Notes: generated by a model from the letters alone, not told the origin. Shown: positions 20,379-31,019, numbered from the stretch's first letter. The stretch is DNA of 64,000 bases from Prorocentrum cordatum (GCA_963575745.1 CAUYUJ010000181.1:601635-665634), one strand, 5' to 3'. Numbers and translations: made by a program.

Positions 20379-20386
20379 TGGCCCAC

Positions 20387-20431
20387 TCGGCCCACTCGGC
20401 GTCGATGTCGATCGGCGAGGCGTTCCGGGCC
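20387..20431 (-). CDS. Exon of the Gln/Ala-rich gene (5' part)
   Basis: A 45-nt minus-strand exon, ARNASPIDIDAEWAEWA in frame, preceded by TTCTTCTCTCCACCCAG, a good pyrimidine-rich acceptor. It continues in frame into the block at 20171 after removal of the foldback element. Sequence further upstream was not resolved into exons. Confidence 0.5.
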
Positions 20432-20454
20432 CTGGGTGGAGAGAAGAAGGTCCC

Positions 20455-20535
20455 CCCTCACAGCTCAATCATCACCCCGACGCGCGAGGCCGTTCCGCTT
20501 AATCATCACCCCCACGCGCGAGGCCGTTCCGCAAA
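20455..20535. repeat. Two-copy 34-bp direct repeat
   Basis: AATCATCACCCC(G/C)ACGCGCG followed by AGGCCGTTCCGC occurs twice in tandem. Confidence 0.8.
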
Positions 20536-21015
20536 CAGGAATCGAACAGGGCATGGGCTGTTTGGTAAACGCCCGGGGCCGCGCAATAAACGCCAAAAAT
20601 CGGGTCTGGTTGGTTTTTCCTCTCTTGACTGGGCGCGGGCCCACGAGGAGGAGGCGGGGCGGCAAGTCCCCAAGCATCCAAGGGATTTTACATGTGTCCC
20701 AAGTCCGCAGCCCAAAGGAGGTCCCGACCGCTTCCCATGGGTTAGGTTCGCCCCGTATTCATTCCCGATGGTCCCGGGGCCCGAAAAATGGGCCCCATGA
20801 TTTGGACGCCCGAGATGTGTACAGAAAAGAACAAAAGGACACGATGCCCAACAACAGATGTTGCCCAACTCCGACTGCAGTCACTGTTGGGCAGGCAGGT
20901 TGTCGTCTCCAAGGGACCGACTGAGGCGACACCGGCAGCGATGCCTGTTCAAACCGGACAGGGGCTGCGTCGATCTGCGCCACTCTTTCTCTTCATGCCC
21001 ATTTCGATCCTCCAG
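20535..21015. other. No gene recognised
   Basis: Mixed sequence, with GTTGGGCA repeats near 20840-20895. Nothing supports a coding block. Confidence 0.35.
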
Positions 21016-21019
21016 GCAT

Positions 21020-22330
21020 GAGGCCCAAATCCGCCGGCCCCCTTGTGGGGCCACCAGGCTGTAGGCCCGTGATTCGCAGTTTCCTGTACCAGTGGTAGCT
21101 TGTAGTTTCCAGTGTTACAGGTCTGCTTCTTGCTGGTTACTGTAACTAGTTGATTGACCGCGCGAGGGGGGGGGAGGCCCAAACGGGATTTTTAGCGTCT
21201 CATGGGCGCGTTGTCTGAATTGCTGGGGGGGCTCGAAATCGACACCCCTCACGCAGATCCGCGGGGTCAGGGTCCAAAAACACAGGGGATGTGCAACATT
21301 TCTGAAATTCGGTGCCACCCCTCACGCAGATCCGCGGGGTCAGGTCCAAAAACACATGGGATTTGCCACATTTCTGAAATTCGGTGCCACCCCTCACGCA
21401 GATCCGCGGGGTCAGGGTCCAAAAACATAGGGGATTTGCGACATTTCTGAAATTCGGTGCCACCGCTCACGCAGATCCACTGGGTTAGGGTCCAAAAACA
21501 CAAGGGATTTGCCACATTTCTGAAATTCGGTGCCACCCCTCACGCAGATCCGCGGGGTTAGGGTCCAAAAACACAGGGGATTTGCCACATTTCTGAAATT
21601 CGGTGCCACCCCTCACGCAGATCCGCGGGGTCAGAGTCCAAAAACATATGGGGATTGCCACATTTCTGAAATTCGGTGCCACCCCTCACGCAGATCCGCG
21701 GGGTCAGGGTCCAAAAACACGAGGGATTTGCTACATTTATGGTTCCGTGCCACCCCTCACGCAGATCCGCAGGGTCAGGGTCCAAAAACACGAGGGATTT
21801 GCTACATTTATGAAATTCGGCGCCACCCCTTACGCAGATCCGCGGGGTCAGGGTCCAAAAACACGAAGGATTTACTACATTTCTGAAATGCGGTGCCACC
21901 CCTCACGCAAATCCGCGGGGTCAGGGTCCAAAAACACAGGGGATGTGCCACATTTCTGAAATTCGGCGCCACCCCTTGCGCAGATCCGCGGGGTCAGGGT
22001 CCAAAAACACATGGGATTTGCCACATTTCTGAAATTCGGTGCCACCCTTCACGCACATCCATCGCAAGGCGTGGTAACCCAAACTGCGAGAACTCCCTCG
22101 GCCCTTTAATCGCAAGGTGTGGTAACCAAGCCCGTAAACCATACACGTCTTACCAATCGCCAGGTGTGGTAACCCCTCTTGTGATCAGTTGGTTTTGCTG
22201 ATTGCGAATCGGCTTCGCATGAAGTTTCGATACTGCTTCACGACAGCGCCAAGGCCTCATGACTTAGCTCTTCCATGGCCCATTCTCCGAGAGAGGGGGC
22301 CGGCGGCAGGGGGCGAAGCCCTTACGGATA
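21020..22330 (+). mobile_element. Composite repeat element II, copy A
   Basis: The head CCGCCGGCCCCCTTGTGGGG with CCACCAGGCTGTAGGCC (21029-21070), then GTTTCCTG, TTCTGCTTCTTGCTG-type blocks and ACCGCGCGAGGGGG. Eleven tandem 72-73-bp units follow (21243-22045), each with CCCCTCACGCAGATCCGCGG, GGTCAGGGTCCAAAAACAC and CATTTCTGAAATTCGGTG. The tail has TCGCATGAAGTTTCGA, CTTCCATGGCCCATTCTCCG and GGGGGCGAAGCCCTTACGGA. Copy B is at 34670-35545. The tail end alone recurs at 29995-30040. It has no coding capacity, so it must depend on another element if mobile. Confidence 0.85.
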
Positions 22331-22369
22331 TAAACAAAACAATCGATACAATCTACATTTTAAAAGGTG

Positions 22370-22425
22370 TAAGTATATATATATGTGTAAACATACATAT
22401 ACAAATGTATGCATATATATAACTT
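22370..22425. repeat. AT-rich TATA/CATATA microsatellite
   Basis: (TA)n and ACATATA blocks directly following the 3' end of composite element II, copy A. Confidence 0.8.
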
Positions 22426-22564
22426 TGCGGGACTGAACCAAAAACCAGGGGGGCGAGCGGGCGAGCGCGTGGGCGAGCGGCAGCGGAGGCCGGGGCGGAG
22501 GCGGGCGGGCGTCGGATGCTCCCCAGTACGACCAGCTGCGGCACAAACAAAAGAAGAGCAACAC

Positions 22565-22930
22565 TCGGGTGGCGTCCAGCAGGGGGCCGTTCCAGAGTGG
22601 ACGAGCGCGTTCCACTACTCGCAGAGTACCTACTCGCAGAGCACATACTCGCAGAGTACCTACTCGTTCAAGAGTGGACGAGCACAAACAAGAGCAGCAA
22701 CATCCGGGGGCGTCCAGCAGGGGGCCGATCCAGAGTGGACCAGCGCGTTCCACTACAGTGGCCGTTCAAGAGTGGACGAGTAGGTACTCTGCGAGTATAC
22801 TCGCAGAGTGCCTACTCGCAAATGGCCCATGGCTTGGGTCCGGCGCGGGGGATCTGTGATACATCTCATCGAAGCCAACACCTGTTTTTTTGTTGTTTGT
22901 AGGTTTGCGAGTAGGCGCTCTGCAAGTTGT
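22565..22930. repeat. TACTCGCAGAG minisatellite with duplicated flank
   Basis: TACTCGCAGAGTACC and variants occur four times at 22615-22665. The inverse, GTAGGTACTCTGCGAGTA, is at 22780-22800, and a further inverted pair follows. The flank GGCGTCCAGCAGGGGGCCG plus CCAGAGTGGAC is present twice (22571, 22707). The 15-bp core is the same motif as at 17560-17705. Confidence 0.8.
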
Positions 22931-23436
22931 GGAGCGCGCTCGGTGAAAGAGGGGGGGGCGCAAAGCATGGCCGGCGGCACGTGCGCGGCCCAGGGGGGGC
23001 GGGGGGCGCATTGAGATAAGAAGAGACGCCATGACACCTCAGAAGATATCACAGCCCCCTCACCACCCCTAGTCATCAACCCCTTCTGGGCCGCCCCCGA
23101 GACATCGACCCGAGCCCTGTTTGGACCCCAACATCCTGCGGCATGTCTCGAGCAGTGGTCTGGGGTCCCCGAACCAGGCAAAGAAAACCGCCAGCTGTGA
23201 GACGCAAAACTGGATCCCCAGACCCCCAGCGTCATGATTCTTGTTCATGGCGTGGGCCCCCTGCGGTCTGGACTTGGGTCGGGCATGTCCCCCTACAGGC
23301 GGATTTGGAAAAACAAAAAAAACAAAAACAAAAAATTATGAGAAAATAATCGATCAGGGTCAAAAAATAATCAAAATATAGTCCCCGAACTATTTCCCGG
23401 CGGTGCCGGGTGAAATGCTGTGCCCGCCGGTGCGAC

Positions 23437-23465
23437 TGACTGACTGACTCACTGACTGACTGAAC
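23437..23465. repeat. GACT tetranucleotide repeat
   Basis: A short (GACT)n run with one CTCA interruption. Confidence 0.9.
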
Positions 23466-23499
23466 GTCAGGAAGGCACTTCGGACAACACGTTTCAATT

Positions 23500-24985
23500 C
23501 GCCCGCGCGCAACCGCAACTGGGCGACACATTTCAGGCCGTAAGCGCGCGCTACCGCAACCGCAACCGGGCGACACATGTCAACCTGCCCGCGCAACCGC
23601 AACCGCAACCGCAACCAAACGACACATTTCAACCCGCCCGCGCAACCGCAACCGCAACCGCAACTGGGAGACACATTTCAGCCCGCCCACGCGCGCAACA
23701 GCAACCGCAACCGGGCGACACATTTCAACCCGCCCGCGCAACCGCAACCGCAATCGCAACCGGGCGACACATTTCAACCCGCCCGCGTAAACGCAACCGC
23801 AACCGCAACTGGGCGACACATGTCAACCCGCCCGCGCAACCGCAACCGCAACCGAAACTGAGACCGCCCTTGCGCGCAACCGCAACCGCAACCGGGCGAC
23901 ACATTTCAACCCGACATCGCAACCGCAACTGGGCGACACATGTCAACCCGCCCGCACGCGCAACCGCAACCACAACCAGACGACACATTTCAACCCGCCC
24001 GCGTAAACGCAACCGCAACCGCAACCAAGCGAAACATTCCAACCCGCCCGCGCGCGCAACCGCACCGCAACCGGGCGACACATGTCAACCCGCCGCGCAA
24101 CCGCAACCGTAATCGCAACCAGACGACACATTTCAACCCGCCCGCGCAACCGCAAACGCAACCGCAACTGGGCGACACATTTCAGCCGGCCCACGCGCGC
24201 AACCGCAACCGCAACCGGGCGACACATGTCAACCCGCCAGCGCAACCGCAACCGCAACCGCAACCGGGCGACACATTTCAACCCGCCCGGGCAACCGCAA
24301 CCGCAATCGGAACCGGGCGACACATTTCAACCCGCCCGCGTAAACGCAACCGCAACCGCAACCGCAACCGGGCGACACATTTCAACCCGCCCACGCGCGC
24401 AACAGCAACCGCAACAACACATGTCAACCCGCCAGCGCAACCGCAACCGCAACCGCAACCAAGCGACACATTTCAACCCGCCCGCGCAACCGTAACCGCA
24501 ACCGCAACAGGGCGACACATTTCAAACCGCACGCGCAACCGCAACCGCAACCGCAACTGGGCGACACATTTCAACCCGCCCGCGCAACCGCAACCGCAAC
24601 AAAAACTGGGCGACACATTTCAGACCTCCCGCGCGCGCAACCGCAACCGCAACCAAGCGACACATTTCAACCCAGCCGCGCAACCGCAACCGCAACCGCA
24701 ACTGGGAGACACATTTCAAAACACCCGCGCGCGCAACCGCAACCGCAATCAGGCGACACATTTCAGCCCAACCGCGCAACCGCAACCGCATCCATATAGC
24801 ACAATTCAACCCGCGCGCACAACCGCAACCGCAACCAAGCGACACATTTCAACCCAGCCGCGCAACCGCAACCGCAACCGGGCGGCGCAAATCAACCCGC
24901 CCGCGCAACCGCAACCGCAACCGCAACCGGGCGACACATGTCAACCCGCCCGCGCAACCGCAACCGCAACCGCAACTGGTCGACA
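23500..24985 (+). repeat. CAACCG-rich satellite array
   Basis: About two dozen units of roughly 50-70 bp. Each has a GCGACACATTTCAACCCGCC block followed by CGCGCAACCG and two to five CAACCG hexamers whose number varies from unit to unit. Open frames (repeated Thr-Ala-Thr, Gln-Pro or Arg-Asn peptides) persist because the hexamer keeps phase. No other coding evidence exists. Confidence 0.95.
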
Positions 24986-25079
24986 CATTTCACCTCGGGT
25001 ACACACACGTCATGGTTCACCTTGCTCTCGTGTGCACATTTCTCTTTTCGTTGTTCGCTCACCTGCGGTCCTCCTGCAG

Positions 25080-25560
25080 AGGATCTGAAGAGGAAGGAGG
25101 GTGGGATGGAGGAGGGATGGCGGGAGGAGGGAGGGAGGAGGGAGGGAGGGCGGGGGGGAGCAGGGAGGGGAGGAGGGAGGGAGGAGGGAGGGAGGAGGGA
25201 GGGAGGAGGGAGGGAGGAGGCAGGGAGGGGATGAGGGAGGGAGGGAGGATCACGAGGAAGAGGAGGAGGAGGGGGAGGAGGAGGGAGAGGAAGAGGAGGA
25301 CGAGAGACAGCGGGAAGAGAGGATTGGGCAGGATGGCCAGGAGGAGGAGGAGGACCACGACGACGACGACGACGATGGGGAGGGGGATGCGGCGGTGGTC
25401 GTGTTCCAGAGGGTTGTAGGAGCAGGCGCCGATGGAGGAGGGGACCCGATGGCTCGATAGGAATATAGAGGGCCAGGAGGTTGCGACGGAGGAGGGGGAT
25501 GCCGATGAGGAGGACGAGGGGGAGGAGGAGGGCGAGGAGGAGGAGGACGAGGACGCGGCT
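25080..25560. repeat. Purine-rich GGGA/GGA tract
   Basis: (GGGA)n-like blocks at 25090-25250, then GGA with a GAC run at about 25356-25376. Confidence 0.9.
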
Positions 25561-25639
25561 CTCCGCCGGGACATTGCAGCGGGGGATCCCCATTCCACGC
25601 TGCTGCCTCGGATTTTTGACTACGTAGTTTTGGATACGT

Positions 25640-25675
25640 ATTCCTCCTGTAGAGGGACATGCCCGACTTAAGTAA
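25640..25675 (-). repeat. Solo terminal repeat of TCGGGC family
   Basis: TCCTCCTGTAGAGGGACATG followed by CCCGACTTAAGT, with no facing left end nearby. A truncated copy of the element seen whole at 15031 and 59459. Confidence 0.75.
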
Positions 25676-25834
25676 GCCTGGACCCGTTCCCCGGGACCGG
25701 TTCTTCTTCCTCCTGAGTCGTTATTTGACGGCCCCGACGGCCGGCATAAGGGTCCCCAGAGGCCGAACCTCCCGAAAAGCCTCCCGACGTGATCATTGCA
25801 CGACCCGAGGGGTCTGGGTCGCCGGTAGAGGAAG

Positions 25835-26010
25835 ACAAAGCAGCATAAACATATACTTTTGGAGGTCCGCGCGGATCTCCTGGATCTGCGTTGGGCCCCC
25901 CGTCCTGGCGCGCGGAGTGCGCCAGGGGCGGCGCCGGAGGCGCCGCCGGGGGGGGGGGGGATAGTCCGCGCGGATCCGAGAAATTCGCGCGGACAGCACC
26001 GACAATTCAT
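25835..26010. mobile_element. Family C foldback element, degenerate copy
   Basis: GCAGCATAAACATATACTTT, GGAGGTCCGCGCGGATCTCC, the shared centre GCGCCAGGGGCGGCGCCGGA, and GATCCGAGAAATTCGCGCGG. The arm at the 26010 side has lost its outer part. It lies next to a minus-strand coding-like block. Confidence 0.75.
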
Positions 26011-26540
26011 GTCTCAGGCGTCTCTCTTCTTCCTCGAGCCGGGCCCCCAGGGTCGGCCTGGCCACCGCTCGGGCGTCCATTCCCTGGGCTTTTGTCCGGC
26101 CTCGTGCGTGGCTTTTTCGCCGAATCATCCAGGATGCTCCTCGAGGGTGTCCTCGCCGAGGAAAACACGCACACGCCCGAGCGATGCCAATTGCCTCGGT
26201 GCCGCTTCTCCCCGCTGCCTGCGCCCCTCGCCGCCGCGCCTGGCGGCGGCGGGGGGCCCCCCGCGCGGGCCTCCGCCGCGCGACCGCTCCGCGCGGGCGC
26301 CCGCGAGAGCCCCGCGCGCCCGCGCGGGGCCTCCAAGGCGGCGCGCGCCACGGGGGCGGCCGGCGGCCCGGCGAGGAGCCGCTCCGGCGCCCCCGCGCGC
26401 GCGCTGCGGGGCCTCGGCGCGCCCGGCCGGTCCGCGCCGCCCGGCGCGGCGCGGTCGAGCGGTGCGCACGCGGCAGCGCTCGAGCACGCGGCCTGCCGCC
26501 ACGGATCGGTGGCACCGGGCCTGGCGCGTGCCGGGGCCCA
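26011..26540 (-). CDS. Coding-like block, product unrecognised
   Basis: The minus strand near 26011-26090 reads MDARAVARPTLGARLEEEER then RLRHELSVLS, a convincing charged helix, cut off by the foldback element. Further upstream (26100-26540) the sequence is extremely GC-rich and all frames are open, so the frame cannot be chosen. One contains QLASLGRVRVFLGEDTLEEH. Likely one or more exons, but the limits are unknown. Confidence 0.35.
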
Positions 26541-26639
26541 CGAGCCGGGCGAGGTCCCGTGGGATCGGCGCCGGAACGCCCCAGCGGCCAAGCGATGGGC
26601 GATCGGGTGGTCGGTGGTGGCTGCGATCTGCTGCGCCCT

Positions 26640-26930
26640 TCCCTCTGCCTCCCCTTCCTCTGCCGCCTCACCTCCGCCTCCTCCAACCCTCCGCCCTCCT
26701 CCACCTCCTCCTCCTCCTCCTCCTTCCCGTGCCTGCTCCTCCTCATCTTTCTCGTTATCCTGCTCCTATGTCTACCCCGTTCCTGTTGCCGGATCTCCGT
26801 CCTCAGACCTGCTCTCGACCTCACCATCCCCGCTGCTTCCCTCCGAATTCCTCCTCCGAGTCATCCTCACCCTTGTACTCCATATCCTCGTCCTCAACCC
26901 ACCCTGCGCCCTACTGTTCCTCCTCCTCCT
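26640..26930. repeat. TCC-rich tract
   Basis: C/T-rich with CCTCCTCC blocks, leading into a CAG/CAT repeat. Confidence 0.85.
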
Positions 26931-26934
26931 CCTC

Positions 26935-27101
26935 AGCAGCAGCAGCAGCATCAGCATCAGCACCAGCAGCATCAGCATCATCATCACCATCACCATCACC
27001 ATCAGCATCACCATCACCATCACCATTGCCATCGCCATCACCATCGCCATCACTATCGCCATCGCCATCGCCATCACCATCACCATCACCATCACCATCA
27101 C

Positions 27102-27192
<91 letters not shown>
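26935..27192. repeat. CAT (ATC) trinucleotide repeat
   Basis: Starts as AGC/CAGCAT, becomes CATCAC/CATCGC, and ends as over 30 uninterrupted CAT units (27103-27191). The purity gradient suggests ongoing expansion at one end. Confidence 0.97.
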
Positions 27193-27194
<2 letters not shown>

Positions 27195-27374
27195 ATCCTC
27201 CTCAACACCCGCCTCCCTCCCGTTTCTCCACCTCATCCTCCCACCCTCCTCATCCTGACCCTGCGTCCACACATACACCCACAGCGAACAGGAAGCTCCG
27301 AACAGACAACCTAAGTGAAACCCGCAGGCTAAACATAGACGCACGCACTCAAGGAGACCTGAGGAGAAGGGAGG

Positions 27375-27565
27375 AAGACAGACAGAGAGAGAGAGAGAGA
27401 GAAAAAAAAAAAAAAAAAAAAACTTCTCCCCCTCCCCCCTCCCTCCTCCCCCTGCCCACTCCACTCCGCCTCCCCCCTCCGCCTCCCCCCTCCGCCTCCA
27501 GCACCCCCCCGTCCCTTTCCCTTCCCGACTCCCCCGCACCGCCTCCCCCGCACCGCCTCCCCCCC
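27375..27565. repeat. GA run, poly-A and C-rich tract
   Basis: (GA)n at 27386-27402, about 20 A residues at 27403-27422, then C/T-rich CCTCCCCCCTCCGCC repeats. Confidence 0.9.
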
Positions 27566-28960
27566 CCCATCGGCAGGCGGTCGCGTGCGCCAAGCGGTGG
27601 GCGGGCGGGCGACACTGCGGCCCCGGCCCACCCTGGCGACGGCTGCCCGCCATCGGGGCGGGAATTCCAGACGAGACTCTGTTAAGGCGCTGGGAAGAGG
27701 ACCAGAGCGGCGCGGAGGGACCGCGGGCGGGCCAGGAGAGGCCGAACCCCTGCAGCCGAGCACTCTTGGACCGCATGCCGCTCCGCCGGCTCTGGCCCGC
27801 CACGTTTCGGCGCCAACGCTGCCCACGCCCCGGCCCCCGGGCTCCCGGTGTCCCGAGTCTTTGCGGGCCTTCCGCCCAGCGGAGCGGAGCGACACGCGAT
27901 CCGCTCGCCAGGCATCGCGTGTCAACGGGGCCGCCGCCGTGACACGCTGACCAGAAGACGGAACGTGGCACGATCCTCCTCCTCCTCCTGCTGCGGAGGA
28001 GCAGGATCGCGGACGAGGAGGGCGAGGATGAGGATGAGGAAGGAAAGGACTGAGGGGAGAAGGCGCAGGAGCGGGGGAGGAAGGGGAAGGGGAGGGAGGT
28101 GTCAGCGAGGATGAGGGAGAAAGAAGGAACGACAAATGCCAGAGGGTGAGAAGCAGGAGGTGAATGGGACGGACGAGCAGGAGGAGGGCAAGGAGGCAGA
28201 TGAGGAGGAAACGATGAGGGAGTAGAGGAAAGAGAAGGAGGAGGAGGCGGCGGAGTGGAAGAGGGGAGGGAGGAGGGTGGGACGAGGTTGGGAGGACAGT
28301 GGGATGAGGGGAAGGAGAAGAGGAGGAGTAGGAGGATGGCAGGGAGTGTGGCGGATAAGGAAGCTGCGTTAGGAGGTGGAACAGAAAAAGACCGGTGTGC
28401 AGAGAGGCAGGTAGTGGAGAAGTAGTGAGACATGTTCAGAGGAGGAAGCGGGTGAGGCGGAGGAGTCCGATGAGACTGAAGAGGACAATGTGAGGGGGGG
28501 GAGGCAGAAGAGGGGCAAGGCATGCGGGGTGTGGAGCAGGAACATCGAAACTACGACGAGCTGGAACACACAGAGCAGGGGGAGGACGAGGAAGGCACCG
28601 AGACCAGACCAAGGGATCTCTCTCACAGCAGGCCCTCGGCCCGGCCCACGGGAACCAGTGGAGAGCCTCTTAGTGAGGGGGTGGACGCAACGTCGTCGCC
28701 ACCACCGCTTTCATCGACACCATCATCGTCGTCGTCGCGGCCATCGTCGCCTGCATCGGTGGGCGGGCTCGTCAGCAACGCATCTGCAACAGCATATACA
28801 AAATCCTTCGACGGAAACCTGGGTTCACACTCTCTTGACCCATCCTTTGCGGGCAGGGTGAGCTTGGGCAGCGCGATTGGAGCGCCAAGCTTGCTGGCGC
28901 CTTGAACACAAGATGGCCGCGGGCGCTATCTCCTGCATGGGTCCACGGCCAACATTATTT
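27565..28960. other. Mixed DNA with purine-rich centre, no gene recognised
   Basis: 27565-27860 is GC-rich and open in several frames without a clear winner. 27870-27955 is an inverted fragment of the AGCGTGTCGC family. 27975-28500 is a degenerate GGA/GAGG purine tract. 28690-28740 has GTC/CATC runs. Confidence 0.4.
27870..27955 (-). mobile_element. AGCGTGTCGC inverted-repeat element, partial copy 3
   Basis: Read on the minus strand: GTCAGCGTGTCACGGCGGCG, then TGACACGCGATGCC, GGATCGCGTGTCGCTCCGCT. This is the left half of the element, with the right half lost. Confidence 0.65.
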
Positions 28961-28964
28961 GCTT

Positions 28965-29152
28965 AGCGTGTCGCTGCACAGAGCCCTGCGATACGCTATG
29001 CCTTGGAAGCCGACTGCGTGTTGCTCTGCTTCGAGGGATGGACGGCTGAGAAAAAACTCGAAGCGTTGACGCTTGCGGACTGGGAAGATATTAGCGCGTC
29101 GCGCCGAAGCGATGTGTGCCAGAACCAGCCGCGGCACGACACGCTAAGCCAT
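28965..29152 (+). mobile_element. AGCGTGTCGC inverted-repeat element, copy 4
   Basis: Best-defined copy: left end GCTTAGCGTGTCGCTGC, right end GCGGCACGACACGCTAAGC, its inverse. It has GCGTGTTGCTCTGCTTCGAG and GCGCGTCGCGCC inside, matching copies 1 and 2. No clear target duplication. Confidence 0.8.
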
Positions 29153-29189
29153 TTGATTATTGCCCGTGTTGTTTCAGATGTGCGTGATC

Positions 29190-29390
29190 GAGAGAAAGAG
29201 AGAGAGAGAGAGAGAGATAGAAAGAGAAAAAAGGAGGGAGAGAGAGAGAGAGAGAGGAACAACAAAAAAAAGAAGAGAGAGAGAGGGTGACAAAGAGAGA
29301 GGGAGAGAGAAAAAACAAAAAAACAAAGAGAGAGAGAGAGAGAGAGAGAGAAAAAAAAAAAGAGAGAGAGAGAGAAAGAGAGAGCAACAG
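29190..29390. repeat. GA dinucleotide repeat
   Basis: (GA)n with A-rich interruptions. Confidence 0.95.
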
Positions 29391-29394
29391 TTCG

Positions 29395-30190
29395 TACAAA
29401 TATGTCTGCCCTGGCCTGGCGGGTTGTAAATGCTGCCCCAGCCATCCTCACACTGACGGGAGGTGCCGCAAAGCGTACACGGGTGGGGAAGAACGGCGGG
29501 CTAAGGGGTCTCAGAGTGACAAAAAAACGTGTTTGTGGTGATCAGGGCGTGACACGCCCTGTGAGCACACCCGAGCATCAGGCGCCGGCTTGCATGGCGC
29601 TTTGGCCAGCGCGCAGCGGCACCTCAGCGAGCCGTGGCGCCACTGTGGGGCATCCCCCGCGGCAGCCCTGCGCAAAAGCTGTTGAACAGTTGCCGGTTGT
29701 TCTCGCGGCGCTCCCAGGAAAGGAGAGGCTGGCACTGGTGCGCTAGCGATGAGTTGTAAAGGTGCGCCAAGATGCTTCCCTTGAGAGTGAACACGAGAGA
29801 GGCAGTCATACGGAAGGCCCGTTGCAGGTCGTTCCATGCGGACTAGCTCGGTGGAGTCTGTTCAGCAGAGGGCTAGACTGCTCCTGGATGGAAAGAAGGG
29901 CATGCGCAAGCTTTGCGGCGCGCTGTTGCAGCGCCGTGACGCCAGCGATGGGATGTCAGAGACGCACCGACGCGACTCCGATATATCCCACTAATGATGG
30001 AGAGGGGGCCTGCGGCAGGGGGCGAAGCCCTTACGGATAAGATAGCACTGGACTCGGCCTCGCGCTTGTGGGGCGCGATCTGCAGCTCTGCACGCCGTGT
30101 GACGCTCGCGCAAGCCACTGCCACGAACGAGCGCATCTCTACTACATGAGGTTGTGGGAAGCGCGCGCCGTGCAGCAACCGTTAATGATG
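29395..30190. other. Possible coding DNA, frame unresolved
   Basis: A plus-strand frame of 114 codons opens with ATG at 29402 (MSALAWRVVNAAPAILTLTG) and a minus frame covers 29837-29511. Neither has a recognisable domain. 29995-30040 is the tail end of composite element II (GGGGGCGAAGCCCTTACGGA). Confidence 0.3.
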
Positions 30191-30197
30191 GGCGTGT

Positions 30198-30336
30198 TTT
30201 CCACCACCACCACCACCATCAGTTGGAGGCGGGGGGGGTCCTCCTCCTCCTCCTCCTCCTCCTCCTCCTCCTCCTCCTCCTCCTCCTCCTCCTTCTTCCC
30301 CCTCCAACTTATGGTGGTGGTGGTGGAAAAACAAGC
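30198..30336. mobile_element. Foldback element with a TCC microsatellite core
   Basis: Left arm TTTTCCACCACCACCACCAC then CAGTTGGAGGCGGGGG. Right arm CCCCCTCCAACTTATGGTGG then TGGTGGTGGAAAAA, its inverse over about 34 bp. About 55 bp of (TCC)n lies between. A left arm plus TCC core recurs at 61808-61930, so the microsatellite travels with the arms. Confidence 0.8.
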
Positions 30337-30504
30337 TCATCAGTTAACGTGCAGTTAACTCGGCTGTGCGCAAGGATGTGGGAGCTCGCGGGCTCGGGGG
30401 GGTCCCCCCGTCTGGCCTCTGGAGGCCGACACCCGAGGGCACTGCGTGTGCCAGGCAGGCCTCCAAAGCACCCGCCCAGCCCGATAAACATGCACGTCCA
30501 GGAC

Positions 30505-30505
30505 A

Positions 30506-30536
<31 letters not shown>

Positions 30537-30551
30537 ACGGCGACGACGAGA

Positions 30552-30585
<34 letters not shown>

Positions 30586-30595
30586 CGGAAGGGGC
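30505..30595. repeat. GAC (ACG) trinucleotide repeat
   Basis: (ACG)n with GGC and GAG variants. Confidence 0.95.
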
Positions 30596-30599
30596 GGCG

Positions 30600-30990
30600 G
30601 GGCGGCCGCCCGAGGCTCATGCTGCACCCCTGGGACGTCGGGCCGCACCCGCGTCGGGCCCGCTGTCGAAGCCGCGTCGAATCCGAACCCACGTCGGATC
30701 CACGTCGAACCTACAAAGAGAAACAAGCGCCACAAACATAAACTTTTCGGCGCTCCCCGCTGATTTCCTGGATCTGCGCTGGGCCTCCGTCCCTGGCACG
30801 CGGAGCGCGCCAGGGGCGGCGCCAGAGGCGCCGCCGGGGGGGGGGAGGGGGGCAGCGCGGATCCAAGAAATCCGCGCGGAGCGCGAAAAAGCTTATGTTT
30901 GTGGCGCTCTTTCTTCTTCGAGAACCCGCGTCGAACCCATGCCAAAGACGAGGAAGGAATACAACTTCCAGGGTAGGCCCTCAGCTGCCG
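30600..30990 (-). CDS. Two coding blocks split by a family C introner
   Basis: Minus-strand sequence upstream (30937-30990) and downstream (30600-30710) joins at GCATGG|GTTCGACG to TTTGTAG|GTTCGACG. Two frames remain open across the junction: one reads GMGSTWIRRGFGFDAAST then AGPTRVRPDVPGVQHEP, the other SSSLAWVRRGSDVGSDSTRL. Codon pattern does not decide between them. The excellent splice sites, with pyrimidine tract TTGTTTCTCTTTGTAG, argue that the DNA is transcribed on this strand. The downstream end runs into a GAC repeat. No family is recognised. Confidence 0.45.
30712..30928. mobile_element. Family C foldback element acting as an intron
   Basis: Inverted arms with AAGCGCCACAAACATAAAC on the left and GCTTATGTTTGTGGCGCT on the right, the family C centre GCGCGCCAGGGGCGGCGCCA, and the 9-bp target duplication CGTCGAACC at 30703-30711 and 30929-30937. 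On the minus strand the duplication is GGTTCGACG. The 226-nt intron 30711-30936 starts GTTCGACGCGG and ends CTCTTTGTAG, and its removal restores the pre-insertion sequence exactly. Confidence 0.88.
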
Positions 30991-31019
30991 CGATGCGCGA
31001 CACGCAGCACGCAGCGCGC

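Noticed and set aside
23940-25088. 382-codon Thr/Ala/Gln/Pro/Asn-rich frame
   Set aside because: It comes from the CAACCG satellite. Frames on both strands are open, and the reading changes frame with hexamer number without any coding constraint.
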